Assembly (NCBI RefSeq): GCF_024498135.1
Contig: NZ_JANHOH010000001.1
Coordinates: 372,001 to 436,000, forward strand
Direction: 5' to 3'
DNA: 64,000 bases
Origin: Mucilaginibacter aquariorum
Lineage (GTDB): Bacteria; Bacteroidota; Bacteroidia; Sphingobacteriales; Sphingobacteriaceae
In this document: piece by piece, positions 52,933 through 62,700 of the stretch
How the letters are laid out: every line of letters begins with the position of its first letter
Position numbering within the stretch: position 1 is the stretch's first letter
Translations under genes and position numbers: made by a program
The notes under the pieces: generated by a model
Seen by the model: only the letters and a program-made list of their open reading frames with translations
The model's database searches: none
Told to the model about the DNA's origin: nothing

Positions 52933-53739
52933 ATGCAATTAAACCAGATCATTGGGCAGGTAATTGATGTATCTAAAGAAGCCGGTCAGTTTATTAGACA
53001 GGAGCGCAAAACATTTGATGCCGATAAAATAGAATACAAAGGGCTTAACGACCTGGTATCGTACGTTGATAAAACCGCCGAGCAAAAGATAGTAAAAGGA
53101 CTGGAACTGATACTTCCGGAAGCCGGCTTTATTACCGAAGAAAAAACAAGCACCAAAATAGGAGAGCGCTACAACTGGATCATTGACCCGCTGGATGGTA
53201 CTACTAACTTTATACACGGCTTACCTACTTATTCAGTTAGTATTGCCTTGCAGGATAACGACGAGCTGGTTTTAGGCGTAGTATACGAAGTAAACCAGGA
53301 CGAATGCTTTTATGCCCATAAAGATGCACCTGCATACTTAAACGATGCAGAGATAAAGGTGAGCAATAAACCAACCATTGCCGATAGTCTTATAGCCACA
53401 GGTTTCCCATATTATGATTTTAGCTACCAGGAAGCCTATATAAAACTATTTACCGAACTGATGCGCAATTGCCACGGCTTACGCCGCATTGGCTCTGCCG
53501 CTGTTGATCTGGCTTATACTGCCGCAGGGCGTTTTGAGGCATTTTATGAATATAATTTAAACCCCTGGGATATTGCAGCCGGGATTGTAATTGTACAACA
53601 GGCAGGTGGCGAAGTAGTAAACTTTAAAGGCGGTAGCGAAGTGCTTAAAACACGTGAGTTGCTGGCCACCAATGGTAAAATAACAGGAGAGATGCTGGAG
53701 TATATTGAAAAGTACTTTACTGCGAACGTTAAAAAGTAG
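52933..53739 (+). CDS. Inositol monophosphatase family protein
   Basis: A 268-residue Mg-dependent phosphatase. The metal site is complete: EEKTS (Glu about 72), DPLDGTTNFIHGLP (about 88-101) and WDIAAG (about 217). It dephosphorylates inositol-1-phosphate or related sugar phosphates; SuhB-like roles in rRNA transcription are also known for the family. It stands alone downstream of lgt. Confidence 0.93.
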   Translation: MQLNQIIGQVIDVSKEAGQFIRQERKTFDADKIEYKGLNDLVSYVDKTAEQKIVKGLELILPEAGFITEEKTSTKIGERYNWIIDPLDGTTNFIHGLPTYSVSIALQDNDELVLGVVYEVNQDECFYAHKDAPAYLNDAEIKVSNKPTIADSLIATGFPYYDFSYQEAYIKLFTELMRNCHGLRRIGSAAVDLAYTAAGRFEAFYEYNLNPWDIAAGIVIVQQAGGEVVNFKGGSEVLKTRELLATNGKITGEMLEYIEKYFTANVKK

Positions 53740-53775
53740 AACTGTATACTAACGACGAATTACAATACTCCGTCA

Positions 53776-53794
53776 TGCCGAATTTATTTCGGCA
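53776..53794. repeat. Small hairpin TGCCGAA/TTCGGCA
   Basis: A 7-bp stem (53776-53782 with 53788-53794) and 5-base loop lie 37 bp after the phosphatase stop, flanked by CGTCA and TCTC. It resembles a trimmed copy of the dispersed palindromes and lacks a T run. Confidence 0.55.
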
Positions 53795-53820
53795 TCTCTC
53801 AGGATAGTCAACTCATAGGT

Positions 53821-54242
53821 GTTCCATTCCCGTTCCATTTGGTAACAAATGGAACAGGCCTAAAAATTCAAATAGCTGCAAATCAGTTTTTTAATGCAAA
53901 GCTATATTTAGGCTTAGGCGAGTTTTCTACGTCCTAAATTAGGCGAAATAAGGGCTAAATAAAGCCTTTTTACGATGCTTATTTTGTTGCCTTTTTGGAG
54001 TCTCCGGGTTTCACATGGTAGCCCCTGCGATGCCTGCTTTATATGGGTACTCTACTGTGTTCCATCTGTTCCATTTTCAAAAAAGTGGAACAGGCTTTAG
54101 TTTTTCATAAATATATGTTATTCAAATATTTATATATGAAATAAACAAGTAATACTTTAAGTAAAGTAAAAAATATTATTTCTTAAGATATTGATTAACA
54201 ATGTGTTCCACTTGTTCCATTTCCAAAATGGAACAGGCAGTT
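53821..54242. repeat. Three same-orientation GTTCCA hairpin repeats
   Basis: Three copies (about 53821-53860, 54057-54097 and 54203-54240) share GTTCCA, a few bases, GTTCCATTT, a short loop, its complement and then CAGGC. Stems are 53832-53841/53846-53855, about 54066-54093, and 54213-54222/54226-54235. The spacers are AT-rich and non-coding; they include GGCT...AGCCTTTTT (about 53956-53973). The 582-bp gap between the phosphatase and the NifU gene contains no ORF I would support. Confidence 0.75.
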
Positions 54243-54264
54243 AAAACGGCATAATACAAACAAA

Positions 54265-54296
54265 AACACCGGCCTGGATCTCTCCAAACCGGTGTT
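54265..54296 (-). terminator. Intrinsic terminator of the NifU-type gene
   Basis: AACACCGG (54265-54272) and CCGGTGTT (54289-54296) form an 8-bp stem followed by TTTTG on the minus strand, 26 bp after the gene's stop. Confidence 0.85.
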
Positions 54297-54321
54297 AAAA
54301 TATTTATATGGGTAATCCTGA

Positions 54322-54873
54322 TTATAACGCTTCAGAAACAACTTCGGTTACTTCAGGAACCATACGTTTAAGCAGGTTTTCGATACCTGATTTCAGGGTT
54401 ACAGTAGATGACGGGCAACCACTACATGAACCACGAAGCTCAACAGTAACCACACCTGCATCAAACGAGCGGTAGCTAATAGCGCCGCCATCCTGCTCAA
54501 CAGCCGGGCGAACGTAATCATTCAGTATCTGCTGTATTTTTATTTCGGTTTCGGTACCTTCAAATTCAACATCGGTAGCCTGTTCAACTTCCTGAACTTT
54601 CAGTTCAGATTCAACGGCACCTTTAACAAATTCTTTCAATATCGGCTGGATATCATCCCAGTCGCTGCCTTCGGTTTTAGTAACCGTTACAAAGTTACTG
54701 GCAAAAAACACACCGTTTACAAACGAGAATTTATATAATTCCTTTGCAAAAGGCGATTTTTCTGCACTTTCCCTTGTGGCATAGTCCACGCTTCCGTTAA
54801 TAAGCAACTTGTTTACAATAAACTTCATTGTTGCCGGGTTAGGGGTGGCTTCGGTATATACGCTGATATTCAT
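54322..54873 (-). CDS. NifU/Nfu-type iron-sulfur scaffold protein
   Basis: A 183-residue protein. The N-terminal Nfu domain (MNISVYTEATPNPATMKFIV) is followed by the C-terminal NifU domain with the cluster-binding CSGCPSS (CxxC, about 156-159). It carries [4Fe-4S] clusters to target proteins. A TTG at 54882 would add three residues, but ATG 54873 matches homologues. A -7 element TACATTTG lies at 54898-54905 on this strand. Confidence 0.92.
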   Translation of the reverse strand: MNISVYTEATPNPATMKFIVNKLLINGSVDYATRESAEKSPFAKELYKFSFVNGVFFASNFVTVTKTEGSDWDDIQPILKEFVKGAVESELKVQEVEQATDVEFEGTETEIKIQQILNDYVRPAVEQDGGAISYRSFDAGVVTVELRGSCSGCPSSTVTLKSGIENLLKRMVPEVTEVVSEAL

Positions 54874-54897
54874 GGGTGTCAAAATTTAATAGTAAAA

Positions 54898-54905
54898 CAA
54901 ATGTA
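54898..54905 (-). promoter_or_regulatory. -7 promoter element for the NifU-type gene
   Basis: Minus-strand TACATTTG is an exact TAnnTTTG match 25 bases before ATG 54873. Confidence 0.5.
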
Positions 54906-54975
54906 CTCAGGTTTTTGATTAAAGCATCCTCATAAAGTTGTTTTGACCTGTTAATGACTATGACAATTCCGTCAC

Positions 54976-55059
54976 CGTCATTGCGAGATACGAAGCAATA
55001 TCCAGATACGCTTAGCGGCTATGCAAAGTTCGGAGATTGCTTCGTACCTGGCAATGACG
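54976..55059. repeat. 84-bp palindromic element with CGTCATTGC ends
   Basis: CGTCATTGCGAGATACGAAG (54976-54995) faces CTTCGTACCTGGCAATGACG (55040-55059), imperfectly complementary over about 24 bases. Its words recur at 43517-43542. Confidence 0.8.
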
Positions 55060-55069
55060 ATTTTATTAT

Positions 55070-56416
55070 TTATATCCCCGTATAATTCTGCGGCGTTATC
55101 ACTTTAATCTCATTTTTAACACTATCGCTTACCTGTAAGCTATCTACAAACTCGGCAATGGTTTGCGCATTAACCTGCGTGTTGGTACGTGTAAGCTCTT
55201 TTAGTGCCTCATACGGGTTTGGATAGCCCTCGCGGCGCAAAATTGTTTGGATAGCCTCTGCTACAACGGCCCAGTTAGCTTCCAGGCTGGCGTTAATGGC
55301 AACTTCGTTCAGCAATAACTTATTTAAACCCTTAACAGTTGACTTTATTGCGATAAGCGTGTGTGCCACCGGTACGCCGATGTTACGCAATACAGTAGAG
55401 TCGGTTAAATCGCGCTGTAAGCGGGAGATCGGTAGTTTGGCAGCCAAATGCTCAAACAAAGCGTTGGCTATACCCAGGTTACCTTCGCTATTCTCAAAAT
55501 CTATTGGGTTAACCTTATGCGGCATTGCTGATGAACCAACTTCGCCGGCTTTTATCTTTTGTTTAAAAAAGTTCATAGATATGTAGGTCCACATATCGCG
55601 GTCAAGGTCTATCAGGATATTATTAATGCGTTTTAAGGCATCGCATTGCGCGGCAAAGTTATCATAATGCTCTATCTGCGTAGTAAACTGCGAACGGTGT
55701 AAACCTAAAGTATCGTTAACGAAATGGTTGCCAAATGCCTTCCAGTCAATTTCCGGGTAGGCCACATGGTGTGCATTAAAATTACCTGTAGCGCCGCCAA
55801 ATTTAGCAGAGTAAGGCACTGCTTTTAATAAAGTCAGTTGGTTTTCCAGGCGTTCAACAAATACATTTATCTCTTTACCCAGGCGCGTTGGCGATGCCGG
55901 TTGCCCATGGGTATGTGCCAGCATAGGGATCGCATCCCAATCGGCAGCATATTTTTTTAGCAGGTTAAGCAACTCATCAAAAGCATCGTAATAAATCTCA
56001 TCAAGTGCAAGCTTAAAAGAGTAAGGTATAGCGGTATTGTTAATATCTTGCGAGGTTAATCCAAAGTGAATGAACTCTTTATACTCTTCCAATCCGCCTA
56101 AATTATCAAACTGTTTTTTGATAAAATATTCAACCGCTTTAACATCATGATTGGTTGTTTTCTCGATCTCTTTTATCGCGGCGGCATCCTGTTCAGTAAA
56201 ATTTCTGTAAATATCCCGTAACTTTTCTGTTTTATTTTCATCAAAACCTTGCAGCTGTTTTAAAGGATGCTCGCAAAGGGCGATAAAATATTCCACCTCA
56301 ATGAATACCCTGTACTTGATAAGGGCGTATTCTGAAAAGTAGGCAGCCAAAGCTGATGTGGTGTTACGGTAACGACCGTCGATAGGGGATATAGCAGAAA
56401 GGGAATTCAATTCCAT
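55070..56416 (-). CDS. purB: Adenylosuccinate lyase
   Basis: A 448-residue enzyme of the fumarase/aspartase superfamily. MELNSLSAISPIDGRYRNTT is the standard start (ATG 56416). The catalytic His is in HTHGQPASPTRLGKE, and the flexible signature loop is GSSAMPHKVNPIDFEN. It cleaves SAICAR and adenylosuccinate to release fumarate in purine synthesis. The upstream open frame to 56530 is non-coding and carries the promoter, which is divergent from the TetR gene. Confidence 0.96.
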   Translation of the reverse strand: MELNSLSAISPIDGRYRNTTSALAAYFSEYALIKYRVFIEVEYFIALCEHPLKQLQGFDENKTEKLRDIYRNFTEQDAAAIKEIEKTTNHDVKAVEYFIKKQFDNLGGLEEYKEFIHFGLTSQDINNTAIPYSFKLALDEIYYDAFDELLNLLKKYAADWDAIPMLAHTHGQPASPTRLGKEINVFVERLENQLTLLKAVPYSAKFGGATGNFNAHHVAYPEIDWKAFGNHFVNDTLGLHRSQFTTQIEHYDNFAAQCDALKRINNILIDLDRDMWTYISMNFFKQKIKAGEVGSSAMPHKVNPIDFENSEGNLGIANALFEHLAAKLPISRLQRDLTDSTVLRNIGVPVAHTLIAIKSTVKGLNKLLLNEVAINASLEANWAVVAEAIQTILRREGYPNPYEALKELTRTNTQVNAQTIAEFVDSLQVSDSVKNEIKVITPQNYTGI

Positions 56417-56431
56417 GTAAATCAATTTTTG

Positions 56432-56461
56432 CAAAGATAACATAAACTGTAAAATGGTCAA
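56432..56461 (-). promoter_or_regulatory. Canonical promoter of purB
   Basis: On the minus strand TTG (56461-56459), exactly 19 bp, then TATCTTTG (56439-56432): a full Bacteroidota sigma-A type promoter. The predicted transcription start is about 10 bases before ATG 56416. Confidence 0.8.
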
Positions 56462-56485
56462 TGTAAAGTAATTTGGTATGGAAAC

Positions 56486-56516
56486 TTTGAAATCTAAAAA
56501 TGTTTCCTTAGTTTTG
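56486..56516 (+). promoter_or_regulatory. Canonical promoter of the TetR gene
   Basis: TTTG (56486-56489), 19 bp, then TAGTTTTG (56509-56516), an exact consensus match. The ATG follows seven bases later, so the transcript would have almost no leader. Confidence 0.8.
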
Positions 56517-56523
56517 ACCCATA

Positions 56524-57150
56524 ATGTCAAACGGTCAAATAGAAAGGATAATTCAGGGTGGCGAGGACTTGTTTTTACAAGCAGGTATCAAAAGCGTAAC
56601 CATGGATGATATAGCCAAACACTTGGGTATGTCAAAAAAAACCATTTATCATTTTTTTAATGATAAAAACGATTTGGTAATGGCACTGGTGAAGAAAAAA
56701 CTAATTGATGACGAATGTCAGATAAACAGTATCATTCAGAGCTCGGCCAACGTAATTGAGGAGATGATCAACATGATGAAATGTTCTGAAGAGATTTTTG
56801 GAAGGATCAATCCCATAGTAGTACACGACCTACAAAAGTATCATCCCGAAGCATGGGCTGAATTCCAAAAATTCAAGGCCGATGTCCTGGTAAAAACTTT
56901 GGAGGAATTATTGACTAAAGGTATAAAGCAGGGGTTCATTAGGCCCGACATTGATGTAAGGATCTTGGCTAAGATGCGCGTTAACCAGGTAGAGATGGGC
57001 TTTAGCACGTCCATATTCCCGATATCGCAGTTTAGTACCTGGCGGGTGCAATACCAGTTACTGGAGCATTTTAACTATGGCATTTGTACTATTAAAGGAC
57101 ATGAGCTATTAGATCAGTATAAAAATGTACACGTTAGACAATTAAATTAA
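56524..57150 (+). CDS. TetR/AcrR family transcriptional regulator
   Basis: A 208-residue regulator. The helix-turn-helix is at about residues 12-58 (GIKSVTMDDIAKHLGMSKKT, then IYHFFNDKNDLV); the rest is the helical ligand-binding domain. It is the first gene before TolC-adaptor-RND pump genes, with a 100-bp gap to tolC, and probably represses the efflux operon until an inducer binds. Confidence 0.93.
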   Translation: MSNGQIERIIQGGEDLFLQAGIKSVTMDDIAKHLGMSKKTIYHFFNDKNDLVMALVKKKLIDDECQINSIIQSSANVIEEMINMMKCSEEIFGRINPIVVHDLQKYHPEAWAEFQKFKADVLVKTLEELLTKGIKQGFIRPDIDVRILAKMRVNQVEMGFSTSIFPISQFSTWRVQYQLLEHFNYGICTIKGHELLDQYKNVHVRQLN

Positions 57151-57250
57151 TAAACATATGTACTGCTGACATACGGTTGTCAATCAAACAGATTGTTTTG
57201 TAACAGATTATAATAAAAGAAAACATACATAACCTATCATACATTAATAA

Positions 57251-58597
57251 ATGAAACGAATATTCACCCTACTAATATGCATAACGGTAGCCTTGCAAGG
57301 TTATTCGCAAACCCAGCCTGCACCTCAAACTTATAATTTTTCGATACAGGAAGCTATTGATTATGCCTTAACGCATAAAGACTCTGTTATAAATTCCGGT
57401 TTGGATGTTAAAAATGCTGATTACTATGTTAAAGAACTCATAGGGCAGGGGTTTCCTCAGATAGATGGTACCGCCTCTTTCCAGGATTATTTAAAAATAC
57501 CTACTACGTTGCTACCCGGCGAATTTTTTGGTGCGCCGGCAGGTACTTTTATCCCCGTAAAATTTGGTGTTAAATACCAATCGAACCTGGGAGTAAATGT
57601 TAGCCAGCTTTTATTTGACCCAAGCTACATTATTGGTTTACAGGGGCGCAAAACATACAAAGAACTATACAACCGCGGTTACACCAGCACTAAAATTGAT
57701 GTTACAACCAAGGTTACCAAGGCTTACTACCAGGTTTTGGTAAGCAACGAGCAAATAAAATTACTGGATGCCAACATTGCGCAGTTAAAGCAACAGGTAG
57801 ATCAAACAACTGCCCAAAATAAACAAGGATTTGTTGAAAAAATTGACGTTGACCGTATTGCTGTACAATACAATAACCTGGTTACCAGCCGTGAGAATAC
57901 GCTGCGTTTACTGGCACTTAACTATCAGTTGCTGAAATTTCAGATAGGTATGCCAATTGAAAATAGCTTAACTCTTAAAGATGGTTTAAATGATGTTAAA
58001 CTTGATGAAAATATTGTTGAAACGGTTGCCGATACTGCTTCTTATAAAAATAGGATCGAGTACAAGATTTTTGAAACCAGCCTTAAGCTAAGTGAATTTG
58101 ATCTAAAACGTATGAAAGCCCAGTTTTTGCCGACATTAAAAGCCAACGTAGCTTACACGGCCTCTTATCAAAACAACAGTTTTAAAGATCTGTATAGCAC
58201 TAGTTTCCCATCAAGTTATGTTGGGCTTACTTTAAACGTACCTATTTTTAGCGGTGGCCAACGTACAAACCAGGTAAGGCAATCAGAGATCACCGTTCTA
58301 AAAAATAAAAATAACTTATTAGGGATGCGTAATGGTTTAAACCTACAAGCTGCACAGGCAAAAATAATTTACATGAACAGCCTGCAATCATTAAATAACC
58401 AAAAACGTAACCAGGAACTAGCCCGCGAAGTTTTAAGAGTATCTAAGATCAAATATCAACAGGGAGTTGGATCGAGCATTGAAGTTACACAAGCACAAAC
58501 CGCGCTTGAAAGTGCCGATAATACATATGTACAAAGTTTGTACGACGCCCTTGTAAGCAGGGTAGATCTTGACAGGGCATACGGAAGAATTCAATAA
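57251..58597 (+). CDS. TolC family outer membrane efflux protein
   Basis: A 448-residue protein with a signal peptide ending LQGYSQ (about 20). It contains two OEP repeats (about 35-230 and 250-445) of the long alpha-helical and beta-barrel TolC fold, ending SRVDLDRAYGRI. It forms the trimeric outer-membrane exit duct for the RND pump encoded two genes downstream. 31 bp separate it from the adaptor gene. Confidence 0.92.
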   Translation: MKRIFTLLICITVALQGYSQTQPAPQTYNFSIQEAIDYALTHKDSVINSGLDVKNADYYVKELIGQGFPQIDGTASFQDYLKIPTTLLPGEFFGAPAGTFIPVKFGVKYQSNLGVNVSQLLFDPSYIIGLQGRKTYKELYNRGYTSTKIDVTTKVTKAYYQVLVSNEQIKLLDANIAQLKQQVDQTTAQNKQGFVEKIDVDRIAVQYNNLVTSRENTLRLLALNYQLLKFQIGMPIENSLTLKDGLNDVKLDENIVETVADTASYKNRIEYKIFETSLKLSEFDLKRMKAQFLPTLKANVAYTASYQNNSFKDLYSTSFPSSYVGLTLNVPIFSGGQRTNQVRQSEITVLKNKNNLLGMRNGLNLQAAQAKIIYMNSLQSLNNQKRNQELAREVLRVSKIKYQQGVGSSIEVTQAQTALESADNTYVQSLYDALVSRVDLDRAYGRIQ

Positions 58598-58628
58598 CAA
58601 TAATCTAAACCATATATACTAAATACAA

Positions 58629-59720
58629 ATGAAAAAATTATTATACATACCGGTTATACTGTTACTGGCAGCTTGCTCAAGTAAACCAAAAGATAAAAAA
58701 ACAGAGCTGGCTGATCTGCAAAAGCAACAAGCGGAATTAAATACAAAAATCACTAAGTTACAAGCCGAAGTTGGTACTACCGATTCGACAAAAGCAATTG
58801 AAGTAGGTGTTGTAGAAGTTAAAACCGGTTCATTTACCAACTATGTACAAATACAAGGTAAAATTGATGCGCAGGATAACGTTACAGCTTATCCGCAATC
58901 GCCGGGTACAATTACCGCCATTTATGTAAAACCAGGCCAACATGTTAGCAAAGGCCAGGTACTTGTGCAGTTAGATAATAGCACCCAAAGGCAAACCATC
59001 GCTCAAAACGAAGCAACTGTTGAGCTGAACCAGACCTTATACAATCGCCAAAAAAATCTTTGGGATCAGAAAATAGGGACAGAGGTACAGTTTTTACAGG
59101 CGAAAACAACATTAGAAGCAAGTAAAAAAGCATTATCGGCTTTACGCGAGCAGGCGGCCATGTATCGTATTACTTCGCCAATAAATGGTACTGTTGACCA
59201 AATGGACCTTAAACTGGGCCAGGTTGCACAGCCGGGTACTACAGGCATACGCATTGTAAATGCCGATGTATTAAAGGTTAAGGCCGATGTACCAGAGAGT
59301 TATGCAGGTAGGGTAGGCACAGGTAACGAAGTTTTGATCTTAGTACCTGATGCTAAAGATTCCTTAAAAACTAAAGTAACTTTCGCTGCTAAAGCTATTG
59401 ATCCTACATCACGCAGTTTCGCGGTAGAAATTAAACTACCTGAACGCAAAACCCTTCGCCCTAACATGACAGCTATTATTAAAATAGCCGATTATTCAAA
59501 AAATAATGCTGTTGTGATACCTGTAAAAGCTATTCAAAAATCAGAAGAGGGCGATTACGTGTTTGTGGATGAAAGTGGAATTGCTAAGCGTAAACCTGTT
59601 AAAGTTGGTGTAACTTACGGTGGCCGCTCAGAAATATTATCAGGCTTAAAGGCCGGCGAACAGTTAGTTACCGAAGGTGCTGCCGATATTGAAGACGGCG
59701 ATAAAGTAAAAGTTTTATAG
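58629..59720 (+). CDS. RND efflux periplasmic adaptor (membrane fusion protein)
   Basis: A 363-residue lipoprotein (signal MKKLLYIPVILLLAAC, Cys16). A short coiled coil (about 22-48), a biotinyl-lipoyl-like half (SPGTITAIYVKPGQHVSKGQ), an alpha-hairpin (about 105-165), the second lipoyl half (ITSPINGTVDQMDLKLGQVA), then beta-barrel and membrane-proximal domains. It links the RND permease to TolC. The gene lies between the two. Confidence 0.93.
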   Translation: MKKLLYIPVILLLAACSSKPKDKKTELADLQKQQAELNTKITKLQAEVGTTDSTKAIEVGVVEVKTGSFTNYVQIQGKIDAQDNVTAYPQSPGTITAIYVKPGQHVSKGQVLVQLDNSTQRQTIAQNEATVELNQTLYNRQKNLWDQKIGTEVQFLQAKTTLEASKKALSALREQAAMYRITSPINGTVDQMDLKLGQVAQPGTTGIRIVNADVLKVKADVPESYAGRVGTGNEVLILVPDAKDSLKTKVTFAAKAIDPTSRSFAVEIKLPERKTLRPNMTAIIKIADYSKNNAVVIPVKAIQKSEEGDYVFVDESGIAKRKPVKVGVTYGGRSEILSGLKAGEQLVTEGAADIEDGDKVKVL

Positions 59721-59760
59721 TTTGCTAATTAATTTTTCACACTCCTGATCTATTACAGAT

Positions 59761-62700
59761 ATGAAAGATCTTAAGAAAGAGTTTGGTCCCTCAAGTTGGG
59801 CCATAGATAATAAAACCGCCATTTATGTGCTCATATTTATGATCACTGTATTGGGATTGGTAAGCTATAATAATTTGCCAAAAGAGAATTTCCCGGACAT
59901 TGAGATACCCAAAATATTTGTCACCACTACATTTTTGGGCCAATCGCCGCAAAACGTAGAGAATTTGGTTACCCGCCAACTGGAAAAAAAATTAAAATCT
60001 CTTAAGGGCCTTAAAAAAGTAACGTCCAATTCTGTACAGAATGTATCAATTATTACGGCTGAATTCCAGACCGACGTAGAAATAAAGGATGCAAAAATAG
60101 ACGTACAGGATGCGGTTGACAAAGCCAAACAGGATTTGCCGCAAAACGACGATAATTTTAAGGAGCCAATTGTATCAGACGTTAATATTGCCGATCTGCC
60201 TATACTTTATGTTAACATTTCTGGTGATTATGATCTGAAGCGTTTAAAAGAGTATGCAGATCTCTTAAAAGACGAGATAGAAAGCTACAAAGAGATATCA
60301 AGAGTGGATGAAGTTGGTGCCTTAACGCCTGAAATACAGATAAATGTCGACATGAATAAGATGGCAGCAGCCCAGATAAGTTTCAGTGACATTATACAGG
60401 CAGTTGGTAACGAAAACATTTTATCATCTGCCGGTACTATTAAAACCGATGGTGTCCGTCGTAGTATTGATATAAAACAAGATTTTAAGAATGCTGACGA
60501 GGTAGCTGCAATGGCTATAAGAAACCCTAAAGGGCAGGCTGTATACTTACGTGACATTGCTGAAATTAAAGACTCATTTTTGGAGCAGGAAAGCTATGCT
60601 CGTTTAAAAACTCCTGATAACCCTAAGTTTAAAAATGTAATTACCCTCAACGTAAGTAAAAGGGCTGGTGAGAACCTGATACAGGCATCGGATAAAATAA
60701 ACGAACTGATAAAACTGAAACAAAAAACAGTATTTCCTAAGGGCCTGGATATTGTGGTAACCGGTGACCAGTCTGAGAAAACCCGTACAACGCTTAATGA
60801 TTTGATTAATACCATTGTTATTGGTTTTATATTGGTAACTGTTATCCTTATGTTTTTTATGGGTACAACCAATGCCATATTTGTGGCCTTATCGGTACCG
60901 TTATCCTGCTTTATCGCATTTATGGTAATGCCTTGGATAGGGTTTACTTTAAACATGATCGTGCTGTTCTCTTTCTTGCTTGCCTTAGGTATTGTGGTGG
61001 ATGATGCTATTGTGGTTATTGAAAACACACACCGTATTTTCGCTAACGGAAAAGTGCCTATTAAAGAAGCGGCTAAAATGGCAGCAGGTGAGGTGTTTTT
61101 ACCGGTATTCTCTGGTACCATGACAACCCTTGCACCATTTATCCCATTAGCGTTTTGGAATAGTATTATTGGTGAGTTCATGTTCTTCCTTCCAATAACA
61201 CTGATCATCACTCTACTGGCATCGTTAGTTGTAGCTTATATAATGAACCCCGTTTTCGCGGTTGATTTTATGGAGCCACACCATCCGGGCGAGCATGATA
61301 AGCCAAAGTTCGATAAAAAAACAAGTCGTGCTACGATTTATATGGCAGTAGCAGCAGCTATCGGTTATTGGATAAATGTTGGAGTAGGTAACCTGGTAGT
61401 TTTGATAATGGTGTTATACCTTATTAATCATTTCTTCCTGTTAAAAGTGATAGACAGGTTTCAGAATAATGCATGGCCAAAGTTTCAAAACTGGTATGCT
61501 AAATGGCTGGAAAAAGCTGTTCAAAGGCCAGTTACTATGTTAGTGGGCACATTTGGCTTATTTATTCTGTCGATTGTATTATTAATGACAATAGGAAAAA
61601 CCCCCGAGTTTTTCCCATCTGGCGACCCTAACTTTGCTTATGTATATATAACTATGCCAATTGGTACCGATCAGGCTACTACCGATAATGTAACCAAACA
61701 AATTGAGCAACGTGTGGCTAAAGTGGTTGAACCGGATAAAGATGTGGTATCATCCATCATATCTAACGTAACTAAAGGTGTGACCGACCCACAAGATGAA
61801 GACCAGGGCGATTATCAAAACAAAGGTAAAGTAACCGTTGCTTTTGTTGAGTTTGGTAAAAGGAATGGTAAAGATACCAAAGCAGTTTTGGCTAAAATAC
61901 GTAATGCAGTACAAGGGTTACCAGGTGTTAAAATCGCGGTTGCACAAGAAGCGAGCGGCCCGCCGGTACAAAAAGATATCAGTATAGAAATAATTGGTGA
62001 CGATTTGGATTCACTGGTAAAAACAGGTAGCCGCTTAAAAACTTACCTAAATAAGCAAAACATTGCCGGTATTGAAAATTTGGTTGCCGACGTGCAAAGC
62101 GATAAACCGGACATTGTATTTGACATTGACCGTGAGCGCGCAAACCGTGAAGGTATAAGCACTTCGCAGATAAATCAAAACTTAGGTACCGCTATATTTG
62201 GTGCAAAAGCAGCCGATTTCAGGAATACGAAAGAGGATGACTATCAGATAAAAGTTAGGGCTATGGAAGAGCAGCGCGGTAATATTGATGAGTTACGTAA
62301 CTTAAAGATAACTTACCGCGACTTGGCCACTGGTGGCGCTATACGCCAAGTACCAATATCTGCCTTTACCGATATCAGATACACTAATACCTTTAGTAAC
62401 ATAAAGCGTAAACAACAACGTAGGGTATTAACATTAGGATCGAGTGTTATAAAACCATATAACCCTAATGACGTAAATGCCAATATTTTGAGGGCTATTA
62501 AAAACTTTAAGAAAGATGATAGTATTGTAATACGCCAGGGCGGTGGTCAGGAAGATCAAATGGAAGCTGTTAATTTCCTGGGTGGAGCAATGGCAACATC
62601 ATTTGGTTTGATCTTGATCATTCTGATGCTACAGTTTAACTCTATCGGTAAAACGTTTATCATCATCAGCGAGATCTTCTTAAGTATTATTGGTGTATTC

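Noticed and set aside
53821..54242. CRISPR-like array
   Set aside because: Only three hairpin repeats with unequal long spacers, imperfect identity and no cas genes nearby.
60594..61211. 205-codon minus-strand frame
   Set aside because: Antisense to the RND permease; Ile/Thr/Asn-rich shadow translation with no start context.
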